DNA from: Mycobacterium alsense
Lineage (GTDB): Bacteria > Actinomycetota > Actinomycetes > Mycobacteriales > Mycobacteriaceae
Direction of reading: 5' to 3'
Assembly (NCBI RefSeq): GCF_002086635.1
Contig: NZ_MVHD01000001.1
Span: forward strand, 186,001-250,000
DNA length: 64,000 nucleotides
Shown here: in pieces, positions 36,303 to 45,346 of the stretch
Position numbering within the stretch: position 1 is the stretch's first letter
How the letters are laid out: the number at the start of each line of letters is the position of its first letter
Notes under the pieces: generated by a model
The model's input: only the letters and a program-made list of their open reading frames with translations
What the model was told of the DNA's origin: nothing
The model's database searches: none
Translations under genes and position numbers: made by a program

Positions 36303-37002
36303 TGGACAGCTGCGCCCGGATCAGCGGCGCGATCATGTCCGCCAGGTACTGGTGTCCCGCGTCGGTGGGGTGCACGCCGTCGGCGCCGATCAGCTCGGGC
36401 CGGCCGACAAACCAGCGCTCGGCGATCGGGTCGACCCACGCCGCCCCCGCGCCCAGGGCCGCGCCGAAGAGCACGTCGCGTATCCGCAATATCGTGGCGG
36501 GCACGTCAGCGGTCGGCCACGCCGGCCCGATCACCAGCAGCCGCGCCGCCGGTGCGCGGGTGCGCGCCAGCCCGAAGGTGTCGCGGACCTTCCCGGCCAG
36601 CAGTTGCGGGTCGGCGCTCTCGTCGTTGCGGGAGCCGAAGAACACCACCAGCGCGTCGTCGTCCTTCACCGCCCTGTCGGTCAGGTCGTAGAAGATGCTG
36701 TGGTGGTCGCCCGGGGTGACGTAGCCGGCCCGTTTCTCCGCGGCCACGTCGGGCGCGATCCGCTCGCCTTCGGCGCCCAGCATCTGCCAGGCGCGGGCGG
36801 GCCACGACCGCGGCCCCAGCCCGCCCTCCTCGGTGCCGGTGGTGTAGGAGTCGCTGACGACGGCGACGTGATTGAGCCGCATGTCGATGGTCAGGATGTT
36901 GTAGCCGCGCGCGGGTGCCGAATGTGGATGCTTGCCGAGGAAGGTGGCGACCACAACGGCCAAGCTGACGGCGAAGGTGACCAGGCGACTCACGAGCGTC
37001 AC
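36298..37002 (-). CDS. Exported SGNH/GDSL-type esterase
   Basis: A 234-residue secreted SGNH hydrolase. A membrane-spanning N-terminal segment (SRLVTFAVSLAVVVATFLG, residues about 5-23) is followed by the nucleophile block VVSDSYTTG, the FFGSRND oxyanion block and the C-terminal DGVHP Asp/His block. The usual GDS is SDS. GTG 37002 overlaps the acyltransferase stop as GTGA; length fits Rv0518 (231). With the upstream acyltransferase it probably forms a two-protein version of the fused enzyme at 9699-11843, acting on an acylated cell-envelope molecule. Confidence 0.87.
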   Translation of the reverse strand: MTLVSRLVTFAVSLAVVVATFLGKHPHSAPARGYNILTIDMRLNHVAVVSDSYTTGTEEGGLGPRSWPARAWQMLGAEGERIAPDVAAEKRAGYVTPGDHHSIFYDLTDRAVKDDDALVVFFGSRNDESADPQLLAGKVRDTFGLARTRAPAARLLVIGPAWPTADVPATILRIRDVLFGAALGAGAAWVDPIAERWFVGRPELIGADGVHPTDAGHQYLADMIAPLIRAQLST

Positions 37003-38237
37003 ACCGCTCGGGCCGAAACCGCTTCCAGCCCACCGTCGATCGGGTGCAGCTTGGCGCTGACCGGCTCGGCGGACTCGACTTTGTCGTCGGCGGGGCGGAT
37101 GTGGACCATCTTGCGCATCCATCGGCGGGCGGGCTCCTCGACGAAGTGATACATCAGGATCGAGAGGACCACCGCGATCGCCAGCAGGCCGACGACGTTC
37201 CATTTCCACGGATTGTCCTGCGGGGCGAGCTCGAACTGCTCGACCGCCCACCCCCAACCCGTGTGCACCAGCTCGTGGACCATGTACAGGCAAAACGAGA
37301 TCTGTCCGCCGTACACCATCGCCCGCGTCGACAGCAGCCGCGGCAGGCCGCCCAGGCCGATCGCCAGGGCGATCACCAGCGGAACGAACAGCACGTCGAC
37401 CACCCCGCCGCTGTCGTTCTCCACGACGCCCGCTATCGGGTGCGCGTCGAACCAGTAGAGGACGCCGACCATGGCCGCCAACAGCAACAGGGCGACGTGG
37501 CCGGCGACGCGGCGACCGCGATCGGTCATCCGCAGCCTGCGCACGGCCGCGCAGGCCAGGGCGCCGGCGGTGAACTGCGTCACGATGCGCGGCAGCCAGC
37601 TCCACGGCGTGTAGAAGTGGCCGCTGGCCAGCAACATGACCATCGGCGGCAGCGACGCCGCGAACGCCAGCAACATCAGGTTGCGCGCCCTGGTCGTCTG
37701 CTTCATCCGCAAGATCACCAGCACCAGCAGGCCGAACAGCAGGTACGCCAGCCATTCCGCGCTGATCGACCAGGCGGGCCCGTCCCAGCTGGAGTCGTCG
37801 AAGAACGGCACAAACCACAACTGCACCAACAGGATCTGGCGCACGTAGCTGACCGCGGTGAGCTGGCCGGCGTCGGGCGACGGCACGTGACCGACGTGGA
37901 GCGTGAAGATCACCCACAGGGCGGCGAGGTGCAGCGTGACCAGGTACACCGGCCACACCCGGGCCAGCCGCAGCCACAGGAAGTGCAGGGTGGCACGCGT
38001 CGACCACCTCCGGCCCAGGCGCTCGAGGTAGTTCCAGGTGAGGACGAATCCGCTGAGGATGAAGAAGAGGTCGACGCCCTGGGCCCCGCAATTGAGCACC
38101 GGCGCCAGGGCCTGCAGGAGGCCGGGCGAGGCGTCGCCCAGCATCGGCCGGAAGTGGAACAGCACCACCCACACCGCGGCGACGATGCGAAGTCCCGTCA
38201 GTGCCTTGATCTCGCCCTTGATCTCTATCGTCCCCAC
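36999..38237 (-). CDS. Membrane acyltransferase 3 family protein
   Basis: A 412-residue multi-pass acyltransferase with about ten membrane helices. It begins IKALTGLRIVAAVWVVLFHFRP with the conserved His, and has FFILSGFVLTWNYL and WSISAEWLAYLLFG. It probably transfers acyl groups to a periplasmic acceptor. Position and size agree with Rv0517 (436 residues). It overlaps the SGNH gene by 4 nt, so the two work together. The cytoplasmic C-terminal tail is short and charged. Confidence 0.92.
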   Translation of the reverse strand: MGTIEIKGEIKALTGLRIVAAVWVVLFHFRPMLGDASPGLLQALAPVLNCGAQGVDLFFILSGFVLTWNYLERLGRRWSTRATLHFLWLRLARVWPVYLVTLHLAALWVIFTLHVGHVPSPDAGQLTAVSYVRQILLVQLWFVPFFDDSSWDGPAWSISAEWLAYLLFGLLVLVILRMKQTTRARNLMLLAFAASLPPMVMLLASGHFYTPWSWLPRIVTQFTAGALACAAVRRLRMTDRGRRVAGHVALLLLAAMVGVLYWFDAHPIAGVVENDSGGVVDVLFVPLVIALAIGLGGLPRLLSTRAMVYGGQISFCLYMVHELVHTGWGWAVEQFELAPQDNPWKWNVVGLLAIAVVLSILMYHFVEEPARRWMRKMVHIRPADDKVESAEPVSAKLHPIDGGLEAVSARAV

Positions 38238-38501
38238 AGGGCTTTCTTTCCGTCTGGGCCGCGCCGCTTTCGTATCCGATTAGCCTGGCGACCGGGCGAT
38301 CTCGGCATCACAGCAGCCCCCCGACCGAGCACCCGGCAGCCCACGCAGCCTAACAGCGCCGGCGCGGCGACGGCGTGAGGGGCCGTGGCGTGGTGGCCGA
38401 AAACGCCTCGAGTGGCTTCTTAGCAAAGAGTTAGAGGCGGCTTTCGGTCCCCTTAGGTTTTGCGGGCACCGTAGTAGACAGGTTCTTCGAATGGGGCGCA
38501 C
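38238..38501. promoter_or_regulatory. Divergent promoter region between the acyltransferase and the STAS gene
   Basis: This 264-nt gap separates two diverging genes. It contains AT-rich pieces near 38416-38460 (CTTCTTAGCAAAGAGTTAG, CCTTAGGTTTT) that are the likeliest promoter area for the plus-strand STAS gene. I searched for a SigF-type GTTT-N16-GGGTA pattern and found only a GGTTTT without a matching -10 element. No gene or RNA hairpin of note was seen. Confidence 0.4.
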
Positions 38502-38954
38502 ATGACAATCGCACACGTCGCGACTCGACGCGGTTACGGCACGATTGAGTGCGATGGCGCCCAGATCCGGGCCCATTGCCGGCACCTGGCGACCGTGGTG
38601 ACCATCCGCGGTGACATCGACGCCGTCAACGTCGACCGGGTCGGCGAGCACGTTCGGCGCTTCGTCCTCGGGGGCAACCCGCTGGTGCTCGACCTGAGCG
38701 ACGTCAATCACTTTGCCGCGGCGGGCATTTCGCTGGTGCACCGGCTCGACGAGGCCTGCCGCGCCGCCGGGGTGGAGTGGACACTGGTCGCCGGCCCGGC
38801 GGCCATGGAGCTGCTGGGCGTCCGCCGCGACCAGGACGACACCGCGGAGATGTTCCCGATCGCGCGCTCGGTGCGCGAGGCGCTTCGCACCCTGGCGGAC
38901 GCGATCGTCGACCGCCGTCAGCTCGTGCTGCCGCTCATCAAGAAGACGGCTTAG
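38502..38954 (+). CDS. STAS-domain anti-anti-sigma factor (Rv0516c-like)
   Basis: A 150-residue protein with a STAS fold, seen as ATVVTIRGDIDAVNVDRVGEHV, VLDLSDVNHFAAAGISLVHRLDEAC and a C-terminal helix. It should bind an anti-sigma factor and free a sigma factor under stress. Thr2 is present (MTIAHV); the M. tuberculosis protein Rv0516c is reported to be phosphorylated at Thr2 by PknD. The canonical Ser in the DLSxxxxxxSxG loop is Ala (HFAAAG), which would prevent the usual regulatory phosphorylation there. Confidence 0.9.
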   Translation: MTIAHVATRRGYGTIECDGAQIRAHCRHLATVVTIRGDIDAVNVDRVGEHVRRFVLGGNPLVLDLSDVNHFAAAGISLVHRLDEACRAAGVEWTLVAGPAAMELLGVRRDQDDTAEMFPIARSVREALRTLADAIVDRRQLVLPLIKKTA

Positions 38955-39214
38955 CCTTTGCCGGCCCGCCGCCCCCGCACCAGCCGGGCGGCCCCCAGCA
39001 CCGCCAGCACTCCGGCGGTCGTCGCCAGCACCGTGGTCAGCAGCAGCATCTGCGGGCTATAGACCAGCGACGTCGTGGACGGCTCCCCGTCCGCGATCGG
39101 CGCCACGCTCACTATGCGGCGCGCGTGCATCCAGCAAACGCCCGCGCCCACCAGCGCGGTGCAGGCCAGCACGAGCTGGATCCAGGCCTTGACGCCGCCG
39201 AGGCGGGCGGTCAC
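38951..39214 (-). CDS. Small two-helix membrane protein (Rv0514-like)
   Basis: An 87-residue membrane protein with two hydrophobic segments (IQLVLACTALVGAGVCW near the start and MLLLTTVLATTAGVLAVLG near residue 60) and a basic C-terminal tail RLVRGRRAGKG. The GTG at 39214 overlaps the Rv0513-like stop as GTGA. Its stop overlaps the STAS gene stop tail-to-tail. Function unknown; it is the last gene of the heme operon's downstream part. Confidence 0.82.
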   Translation of the reverse strand: MTARLGGVKAWIQLVLACTALVGAGVCWMHARRIVSVAPIADGEPSTTSLVYSPQMLLLTTVLATTAGVLAVLGAARLVRGRRAGKG

Positions 39215-39762
39215 GGCAGTGGCCCGTCGTCGAACCGGTCGTCGCCGGCGTCGTCGGGGACGTCGGATCCGGCGGGTTCGACCCGTTCCTGGACGAGCGG
39301 GGTCAGCGCCGCCCGCAGCTGGCGGTGGCGACGCGCCCAGGCCTGGGCGGTGCGATCCCCCGTGAGCTTGAGCCCGATGCCGATCCGGTGGCGTGGCACC
39401 CCGGTCAGCTCGCCGAGCGCCCGCGCCGACTGCCAGCGCGCGAGCTCCTTGCCGGAGGCCTCGTGGTGCTCGGGCTCCGGATAGACCTTGACGATCTCGC
39501 GCACCAGGATGGTTTCGGTGCCCTGGCGCAGGGCCTCCGGGGTGAGCTCGACCGAGACATGGATCCGGGCCGCCTTCACCTGCAGTCCGACGAACGACGA
39601 CACCAGCACCAAAAAGATCGCCGGGACGACGAACGACACCGGGGCGCCGCTCCAGATCTGAATCACGACCATGGCCCCGGCCGCGGCCGGGCCCAGCGCC
39701 ACCCACCACCAGCTGGCGCCGCGCTCGTAGAACAGCGGCTCTTGTTGGTTGTCTGCTGTCAC
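39211..39762 (-). CDS. Membrane-anchored protein of the DUF3093 type (Rv0513-like)
   Basis: A 183-residue protein with two closely spaced membrane segments (about 18-36 and 42-61) and a C-terminal cytoplasmic domain that ends in an acidic tail (DDAGDDRFDDGPLP). Size and position match Rv0513 (182). Its ATG overlaps the hemB stop (ATGA), linking it to heme synthesis, but its function is unknown. Confidence 0.85.
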   Translation of the reverse strand: MTADNQQEPLFYERGASWWWVALGPAAAGAMVVIQIWSGAPVSFVVPAIFLVLVSSFVGLQVKAARIHVSVELTPEALRQGTETILVREIVKVYPEPEHHEASGKELARWQSARALGELTGVPRHRIGIGLKLTGDRTAQAWARRHRQLRAALTPLVQERVEPAGSDVPDDAGDDRFDDGPLP

Positions 39763-40748
39763 GAAAGCCAGCCTGCCGCATCCGCGGCCCAGTAGGTGAG
39801 CACGATGTCCGCGCCGGCGCGCCGGATGCTGGTCAACGATTCCAGCGCCGCGGCCCGCTCGTCGATCCAGTCGTTAGCGGCCGCCGCGCAGATCATCGCG
39901 TACTCCCCCGAGACCTGATAGGCGGCCACCGGCACCGGCGAGATCGAGGCCGCGGCCGACACCACATCCAGATAGCCCATCGCGGGCTTGACCATCACGA
40001 TGTCGGCGCCCTCGTCCAGATCGAGCCGGACCTCGCGCAGCGCCTCGCGGAAGTTGCCCGGCTCCTGCTGGTAGGTGCGCCGGTCCCCGGACAGGCTCGA
40101 GCTCACCGCCTCGCGGAAGGGTCCGTAGAACGCCGAGGCGAACTTGGCGGCGTACGCCAGGATCACCACGTCGCTGTGGCCCGCGGCGTCCAGGCCGTCG
40201 CGGATCGCCGCCACCTGGCCGTCCATCATCCCGCTCGGTCCGACCACGTGGGCACCCGATTCCGCTTGCGCCACCGCAAGTTTGACGTACTGCGCCAGCG
40301 TGGCGTCGTTGTCGACCCTGCCCGCCCGGTCCAATATCCCGCAGTGCCCGTGATCGGTGAACTCGTCGAGGCAGGTGTCGGCCATCAACACGGTGGAGTC
40401 GCCGAGGTCCTTGGCCAGCTCGCGCAGCGCGACGTTGAGGATGCCGTCGGGGTCGGCGCCGGCCGAGCCGGTCGAGTCCTTGTCCTGGTCGCGCGGCACC
40501 CCGAACAGCATCAGCCCGCCCACCCCGGCGGCGACGGCGGCTTCGGCGGCCTTGCGCAGCGAATCCCGGCTGTGCTGAACAACCTTGGGCATGGATGGGA
40601 TGGGCCTAGGCTCGTCGATGCCGTCGGCGACAAACATCGGCAACACCAAATGCCTTGGCTCCAGAGACGTTTGCGCCACCAGGCGACGCAGCGCGGCGGT
40701 CGAGCGGAGCCGTCGCGGGCGCTGCCGGGGGTAGGCGTCCATGCTCAT
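39759..40748 (-). CDS. hemB: Delta-aminolevulinic acid dehydratase (porphobilinogen synthase)
   Basis: HemB joins two 5-aminolevulinate molecules to porphobilinogen. The 329-residue protein has the two Schiff-base lysine motifs (ILAYAAKFASAFYGPF and MVKPAMGYLD). The metal region reads CLDEFTDHGHCG, where Asp replaces the zinc-site cysteine, so it is probably a magnesium-type rather than a zinc-cysteine enzyme. Length equals Rv0512. It lies 91 nt after hemD, the longest gap in the hemA-hemC-hemD-hemB group, so it may have its own promoter. Confidence 0.97.
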   Translation of the reverse strand: MSMDAYPRQRPRRLRSTAALRRLVAQTSLEPRHLVLPMFVADGIDEPRPIPSMPKVVQHSRDSLRKAAEAAVAAGVGGLMLFGVPRDQDKDSTGSAGADPDGILNVALRELAKDLGDSTVLMADTCLDEFTDHGHCGILDRAGRVDNDATLAQYVKLAVAQAESGAHVVGPSGMMDGQVAAIRDGLDAAGHSDVVILAYAAKFASAFYGPFREAVSSSLSGDRRTYQQEPGNFREALREVRLDLDEGADIVMVKPAMGYLDVVSAAASISPVPVAAYQVSGEYAMICAAAANDWIDERAAALESLTSIRRAGADIVLTYWAADAAGWLS

Positions 40749-40839
40749 CGCGCGGTTTCGCAGCCGCGAGCGTCCGCAAAATGCCAGCCTCGACGGCGTG
40801 TCGCTGTATAGACACGCTCGCTCGCCGGCGGGGGCGCCA

Positions 40840-42525
40840 CTAGCGCCTGCGGCTCTTCTTGCGCGGCGGCGGCAGCGCCCCCTCGGCGCGCAGCCGCGCG
40901 GCGTGCTCGGCCAGCGCGTCGACCAGGGGGCCGACGGCGGCGGTGTCGGGCTGGACGTCCACCCGCAGGCCGAACTCGGCGGCGGTCTCGGCGGTCTTGG
41001 GGCCGATGCAGGCGATGATCGTGCGCGCGTGCGGCTTTCCGGCGATGCCGACCAGGTTGCGCACGGTCGAGCTGGAGGTGAAGCACACCGCGTCGAAGCC
41101 GCCCGTCTTGATCATCTCGCGGGTGGCCGCCGGCGGCGGCGCGGCGCGCACGGTCCGGTAGGCGGTGACGTCCTCGATCTCCCAGCCGCGCTCGCGCAGC
41201 CCCTCGGCCAGCGTCTCGGTGGCGATATCGGCCCGCGGCAGCAGGACCCGGTTCACCGGGTCGAAAACGCTGTCGTAGGGCGGGAAGTCGTCGAGCAGGC
41301 CCAGCGAGGACTGTTCCCCGGCCGGCACCAGCTCCGGGCTGATGCCGAAGGCGCGGACCCGGTCGGCGGTCGACTCGCCGACGCAGGCGATCTTCACCCC
41401 GGAGAACGCGCGGGCGTCCAGGCCGAACTCGCCGAACTTCTCCCACACCGCGCGCACCGCGTTGGTGGAGGTGAAGACCACCCACTGGAATCGGCCGTCG
41501 ACCAGCCCCTTGACCGCCCGCTCCATCTGGGCGGGGCTGCGCGGCGGCTCGACGGCGATGGTCGGCACCTCGATCGGCACCGCGCCGTAAGAGGTCAGGC
41601 GCTCGCTCATCTCGCCGGCCTGGTCCTTGGTGCGCGGCACCAGCACCGTCCAGCCGTACAGCGCGCGGCTTTCCCACCAGTTCAGCTTCGCCCGGCTGGC
41701 CACCGTCTTGCCGATGGTCACGACCAGCGGACCGGTCATCGGGCCGGCCGGGTCGCTCCCGCCCAGCGCGGCCGGATCGGTCAGGCCCGCCAGCGTCGTC
41801 TCCACCGAACGCTGCTGGCAGGTGGTGCCCTGCGCGGTCACCACGCAGGGGGTCGTCTCGGCCAGCTCGTGCTCGATCAGGGCGCGGGCGGCGTCGGGCA
41901 GGTCCGCCGCGCCTGCCTGCAGGATCAGTGGCCCGGGGGCCGCGGCCAGCGCTTCGTAGTCGATGTCCTTGGCGTCGACGCGCACGTCGGCCACCGTGTG
42001 CGACGAGCCCAACGGCAGCCCCGCGTAGGTGGGGACGGCGCTGGTGGCGGCCAGGCCGGGCACGATCTCGATGCGCAGGTGGCTGCGCGCGACGGCGTTC
42101 ACCTCGGCGATCACCGCATCGACCGTCAGTGGGTCCCCGGCCACCAGCCGCACCACGTCGGCGCCGGAACGGGCCTCGGCGGTCAGCGTCTTGGCGACCT
42201 CGGCGGGTTCGCCCAGGGCCGGGCGGATGTCGGGTCCGCCGGGGATCACCGCGGGCGCGGCCTGGCCGGGGTCGCCGTCGGGGGCGCCCTCGCCGTTGGC
42301 GGGGGCCGGGTCGGCCGGCGCCGGGCCGGACACGGGTGGCAGGTCCTTGCCGATCAGCGCGAGCACGGTTTCGGGCACGTCGGGGTCGGTGAACACCAGG
42401 ACGGCGTTGGCCAGCACCGAGGCGGCCCGAGCCGTCAACAGGCCGGGATCGCCGGGGCCGGATCCCACGAACGTGATGTGGCCCGGCCTCGGTTTGCGCC
42501 CACGCATGCTCGGTTGGCGAGTCAT
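40840..42525 (-). CDS. hemD: Fused tetrapyrrole-methylase-like domain and uroporphyrinogen-III synthase
   Basis: A 561-residue two-domain protein matching Rv0511 (565). The C-terminal half (from about residue 265, YGWTVLVPRTKDQAGEMSERL) is uroporphyrinogen-III synthase. The N-terminal half resembles CobA-type SAM uroporphyrin methyltransferase: SGPGDPGLLTARAA is present but the SAM loop reads RLVAGDPLTVDAV instead of RLKGGDP...GRGGEE, and an Ala/Pro/Gly-rich insert lies at about residues 53-80. The methylase part may be non-catalytic. It lies 36 nt after hemC in the same direction. Confidence 0.94.
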   Translation of the reverse strand: MTRQPSMRGRKPRPGHITFVGSGPGDPGLLTARAASVLANAVLVFTDPDVPETVLALIGKDLPPVSGPAPADPAPANGEGAPDGDPGQAAPAVIPGGPDIRPALGEPAEVAKTLTAEARSGADVVRLVAGDPLTVDAVIAEVNAVARSHLRIEIVPGLAATSAVPTYAGLPLGSSHTVADVRVDAKDIDYEALAAAPGPLILQAGAADLPDAARALIEHELAETTPCVVTAQGTTCQQRSVETTLAGLTDPAALGGSDPAGPMTGPLVVTIGKTVASRAKLNWWESRALYGWTVLVPRTKDQAGEMSERLTSYGAVPIEVPTIAVEPPRSPAQMERAVKGLVDGRFQWVVFTSTNAVRAVWEKFGEFGLDARAFSGVKIACVGESTADRVRAFGISPELVPAGEQSSLGLLDDFPPYDSVFDPVNRVLLPRADIATETLAEGLRERGWEIEDVTAYRTVRAAPPPAATREMIKTGGFDAVCFTSSSTVRNLVGIAGKPHARTIIACIGPKTAETAAEFGLRVDVQPDTAAVGPLVDALAEHAARLRAEGALPPPRKKSRRR

Positions 42526-42561
42526 TGTCGCTCCCAGTTCATCTCACTCAACTTTTTCAAG

Positions 42562-43518
42562 TCATTCGCTTTCGGTGGGCGGGCCCTGCCGCGCCGCCGA
42601 CATCAGCTCCCGCGCCCCCAGTTCGAACAGCTCCGCGGCGACCGAAAGCCCAAGCTCTCGAGCCCGACCGGGAGTGCCGATGCCGGACGCGCGGATCACA
42701 TCGGACCCGTCCAGCGCCGCCACGCAGCCGCGCAGCGACAGCTCTTCGAAGACGCGGCCTTCCTCATCGATGGACTCGACCACCTCGGCGATGGCGCCCA
42801 CCGGCGCGGAGCAACCGGCCTCCAGTTCGGCCAGCAGGGCTCGCTCCGCGGTGACCGCCGCGCGGGTGTCGGCGTCGTCCAACTCCGCCAGGACCGCGGC
42901 CAGCTGATCACCGGCCCGGCATTCGACGGCGAGCGCTCCCTGAGCCGGTGCGGGCAACATCTGCACCGGCTCTAGCGTCTCGGTGACATCGCCGAGGCGG
43001 CCCAGCCGGGCGAGACCGGCCCGGGCCACCACGATGGCGTCTAGTTCACCACTGCTTACCCTGTTCAACCTGGTATCTAGGTTGCCTCGTAGGGGGCGGA
43101 TTTCCAAACCGAGACCCAATGCTCTAAGCTGTGCGGCCCGCCGGGGCGACGACGTGCCCACCAGCGAGCCCGCCGGCAACTCCCCGAGCACCAGCCCGTC
43201 GCGGGCGACGAGCGCGTCGCGGGGGTCGTTGCGCGGGGGTATCGCCGCGATGGTGAACCGGGGGTCATCGGCGGTCGGCAAATCCTTGTGGGAGTGCACC
43301 GCGGCGTCGACGCGGCCGTCCTCGATGGCCTCCCGCAGCGCGGTGGTGAACGCGCCCACGCCCAGGGTCTGGATGGGTGCCGACGACCGATCGCCGGCGG
43401 TGCTGATGGTGACCAGCTCCGCGGGGTGGCCGTTGGCGATCAAAGCGTCCCTGACGACCCCGGCCTGGGTGGTGGCCAACAGGCTGCCCCGCGTGCCTAT
43501 CCGGATCACGTGCGCCAA
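42562..43518 (-). CDS. hemC: Porphobilinogen deaminase (hydroxymethylbilane synthase)
   Basis: HemC polymerises four porphobilinogen molecules to hydroxymethylbilane. The 318-residue protein starts [13 protein letters not shown], has VHSHKDLPT and the dipyrromethane-cofactor cysteine in [10 protein letters not shown]. The ATG at 43518 lies 4 nt after the hemA stop. All domains expected for the family are present. Confidence 0.97.
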   Translation of the reverse strand: MAHVIRIGTRGSLLATTQAGVVRDALIANGHPAELVTISTAGDRSSAPIQTLGVGAFTTALREAIEDGRVDAAVHSHKDLPTADDPRFTIAAIPPRNDPRDALVARDGLVLGELPAGSLVGTSSPRRAAQLRALGLGLEIRPLRGNLDTRLNRVSSGELDAIVVARAGLARLGRLGDVTETLEPVQMLPAPAQGALAVECRAGDQLAAVLAELDDADTRAAVTAERALLAELEAGCSAPVGAIAEVVESIDEEGRVFEELSLRGCVAALDGSDVIRASGIGTPGRARELGLSVAAELFELGARELMSAARQGPPTESE

Positions 43519-43522
43519 TCGG

Positions 43523-44902
43523 CTACTCGCCCGGCTGGGCCTGGGCGCCCGCGTCGAATCCGGTTGGCATGACTGGCAATTCGGCTGCGGCGACGGCGGC
43601 CACCGAGTCGATGGCGGTCTGGTCGAGTTCGAACAGCTCGCGCAGGGCCTCGGCGTAGCTGTCCCCGCCCGGGGCGCTGGCGAGCTGCTTGATGCGCACC
43701 GTGGGCGCGTGCAGCAGCTTGTCGACCACCCGCCGCACGGTGCGGGCCACCTCCTCGCGGTGGGTGCTGTCGAGGCCCGGCAAGCGGTTGTCCAGGCGCA
43801 GCAGCTCCGCCTCGACGACGTCGGCGGCGCGCTGGCGCAGGGCGGTCACGGTCGGGGTGACCTCGGCCATGCGCTGCGTGGCCAGGTAGGTGGCGACCTC
43901 GGCCGCCACGATGTGGCGGGCGGCGTCGACGTCGGCGGCCGCGGCGTGGGCCGACGGTTCGCGCTGCACGCGGTCCACGTCGACCACCCAGACGCCGGGC
44001 AGCCCGGTCACCGCCGGATCGACGTCGCGCGGCATGCCCAGGTCGCAGATCACCAGGGGATGGGCCGATTCGTCACGGCCGGTGGCCGCCAGCGCGTGGT
44101 GCACGTCGGCCAGCGAAACCACCGGGCTGACCGCACCCGTGCAGCTGACCACCACATCGGCGTCGGCCAGCGCGTCGGCCAGCCGGTCCAGGGTCAGCGC
44201 ATCGGCCCGCACGCCGGCTTCGCGGATCTTGCGGGCCAGCCGCTGGGCCCGCGGCAGCGACCGGTTGAGCACCCGGATGCGCTCGATGCCGGCCCGGGCC
44301 AGGTGCGCCGATGACAGCGCACCCATCGATCCGGCGCCGATGACCACGGCGTTCTTGCCGGCCAGTCGGCCCAGCCTGCGTTCGGCGATGCTCAGGGCGA
44401 CCGACACCACCGAGGCGCCGGCGGCGTCGATGGCGGTCTCGGAATGGACCCGCTTGCCCACCGACAGCGCCCGCTGGGCCAGCTCGTGCAGAACGCGGCC
44501 GACGGTGCGGTTGGTCTCGGCGGCCGCGTAGGCGCGGCGCACCTGGCCCAGCACCTGCTGCTCGCCGACCACCGCCGAGTCCAGGCCGCTGGCCACCGTA
44601 AACAGGTGCTCGACGGCGGCCTCGCTGTAGCGCACGTAGGCGTACTTGGTCAGGTCGCCCATCGACATCCCGGAATGGTCCGACAGCACCTGCCCGACCA
44701 CCGCCAGCCCGCCGTGGAACGCGTCGACGACGGCGTAGACCTCGACCCTGTTGCAGGTGGACAGCACCATCGCCTCGGTCACCAGGGGGGACTGCAACAC
44801 CCGGTCGACGATTTTGACCTGATCGGATTCGTCGATGCTGAGTTGTTCCAGGACGGAGACCGGGGCACTGCGGTGCGAGACCCCGAAGAGCAGGATGCTC
44901 AC
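43523..44902 (-). CDS. hemA: Glutamyl-tRNA reductase
   Basis: HemA reduces glutamyl-tRNA to glutamate-1-semialdehyde, the first committed step of the C5 heme route. The 459-residue protein has the catalytic cysteine in [14 protein letters not shown], the NADPH-binding VIGAGSMG and the C-terminal dimerisation helices. The GTG at 44902 gives [10 protein letters not shown], the expected N-terminus. The 99-nt gap before it (44903-45001) is AT-rich near 44980-44990 (CAATTATTTGG on the coding strand), a likely promoter. Confidence 0.96.
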   Translation of the reverse strand: MSILLFGVSHRSAPVSVLEQLSIDESDQVKIVDRVLQSPLVTEAMVLSTCNRVEVYAVVDAFHGGLAVVGQVLSDHSGMSMGDLTKYAYVRYSEAAVEHLFTVASGLDSAVVGEQQVLGQVRRAYAAAETNRTVGRVLHELAQRALSVGKRVHSETAIDAAGASVVSVALSIAERRLGRLAGKNAVVIGAGSMGALSSAHLARAGIERIRVLNRSLPRAQRLARKIREAGVRADALTLDRLADALADADVVVSCTGAVSPVVSLADVHHALAATGRDESAHPLVICDLGMPRDVDPAVTGLPGVWVVDVDRVQREPSAHAAAADVDAARHIVAAEVATYLATQRMAEVTPTVTALRQRAADVVEAELLRLDNRLPGLDSTHREEVARTVRRVVDKLLHAPTVRIKQLASAPGGDSYAEALRELFELDQTAIDSVAAVAAAELPVMPTGFDAGAQAQPGE

Positions 44903-45001
44903 GGCAGCATCACCTGGCCAGCTCCCTTGCTTCCTCCAGTAACTGAACTGCTGTCCACGGTAAACGTTGATCAGCTGGGCTACCAAATAATTGCCGGCGG
45001 A

Positions 45002-45259
45002 CTACCGGCCCAGATCGGCCCGCAGCCGGGGCTCGTCGATCTCCCAGTAACTGTGCTCGCGGCCGTCGAGCAGCACCACCGGCAGCCGGTCGCCGAATTC
45101 GGCCCGCAGCCCCGGCTCGCCCGCCAGCGCCTTGGCGTCGACGTCGGTCGTCGCCAGCTCGAAGCCCAACTCGTCGGCGAGTTCCGCCAGGCGGGCCCGC
45201 ACCCGCGCGCAGATCGTGCAGCCGTCGCGGGTCAGCAGCTCCACGCTGTGCCGCGTCAT
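45002..45259 (-). CDS. Glutaredoxin-like protein with CxxC motif (Rv0508-like)
   Basis: An 85-residue thioredoxin-fold protein with the redox motif GCTICARVR and the cis-proline region RLPVVLLDG. It fits the DUF836/NrdH-like group found upstream of hemA in mycobacteria. A role in keeping glutamyl-tRNA reductase reduced is suggested only by position. It diverges from the WXG100 pair. Confidence 0.87.
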   Translation of the reverse strand: MTRHSVELLTRDGCTICARVRARLAELADELGFELATTDVDAKALAGEPGLRAEFGDRLPVVLLDGREHSYWEIDEPRLRADLGR

Positions 45260-45280
45260 GGCACCAGTCTGCCTGGTGAC

Positions 45281-45310
45281 CCCGGAGTGACCCGGAGTGA
45301 CCCGGAGTGA
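45281..45310. repeat. Three exact tandem copies of the 10-bp unit CCCGGAGTGA
   Basis: Three identical 10-bp copies stand head to tail in the 87-nt divergent gap between the glutaredoxin-like gene and the first WXG100 gene. The unit length equals about one helical turn, so each copy faces the same side of the DNA. This could be an array of regulator half-sites or plain slippage. Confidence 0.85.
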
Positions 45311-45346
45311 ATTGTGGGGCCGCGCCGCGGCGGTTACGTTGCCGCT

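Noticed and set aside
38440..38501. A SigF promoter before the STAS gene.
   Set aside because: GGTTTT is present, but no GGGTA-like -10 element lies at the needed distance.
40741..42975. A 744-codon plus-strand open frame opposite hemD and hemC.
   Set aside because: It is a GC-rich antisense shadow: the minus-strand genes have complete family motifs, while this translation is a Gly/Arg/His-rich string with no recognisable domain.
45281..45310. A CRISPR-like or phage attachment repeat.
   Set aside because: The units are only 10 bp, directly adjacent with no spacers, and no cas or integrase gene is near.
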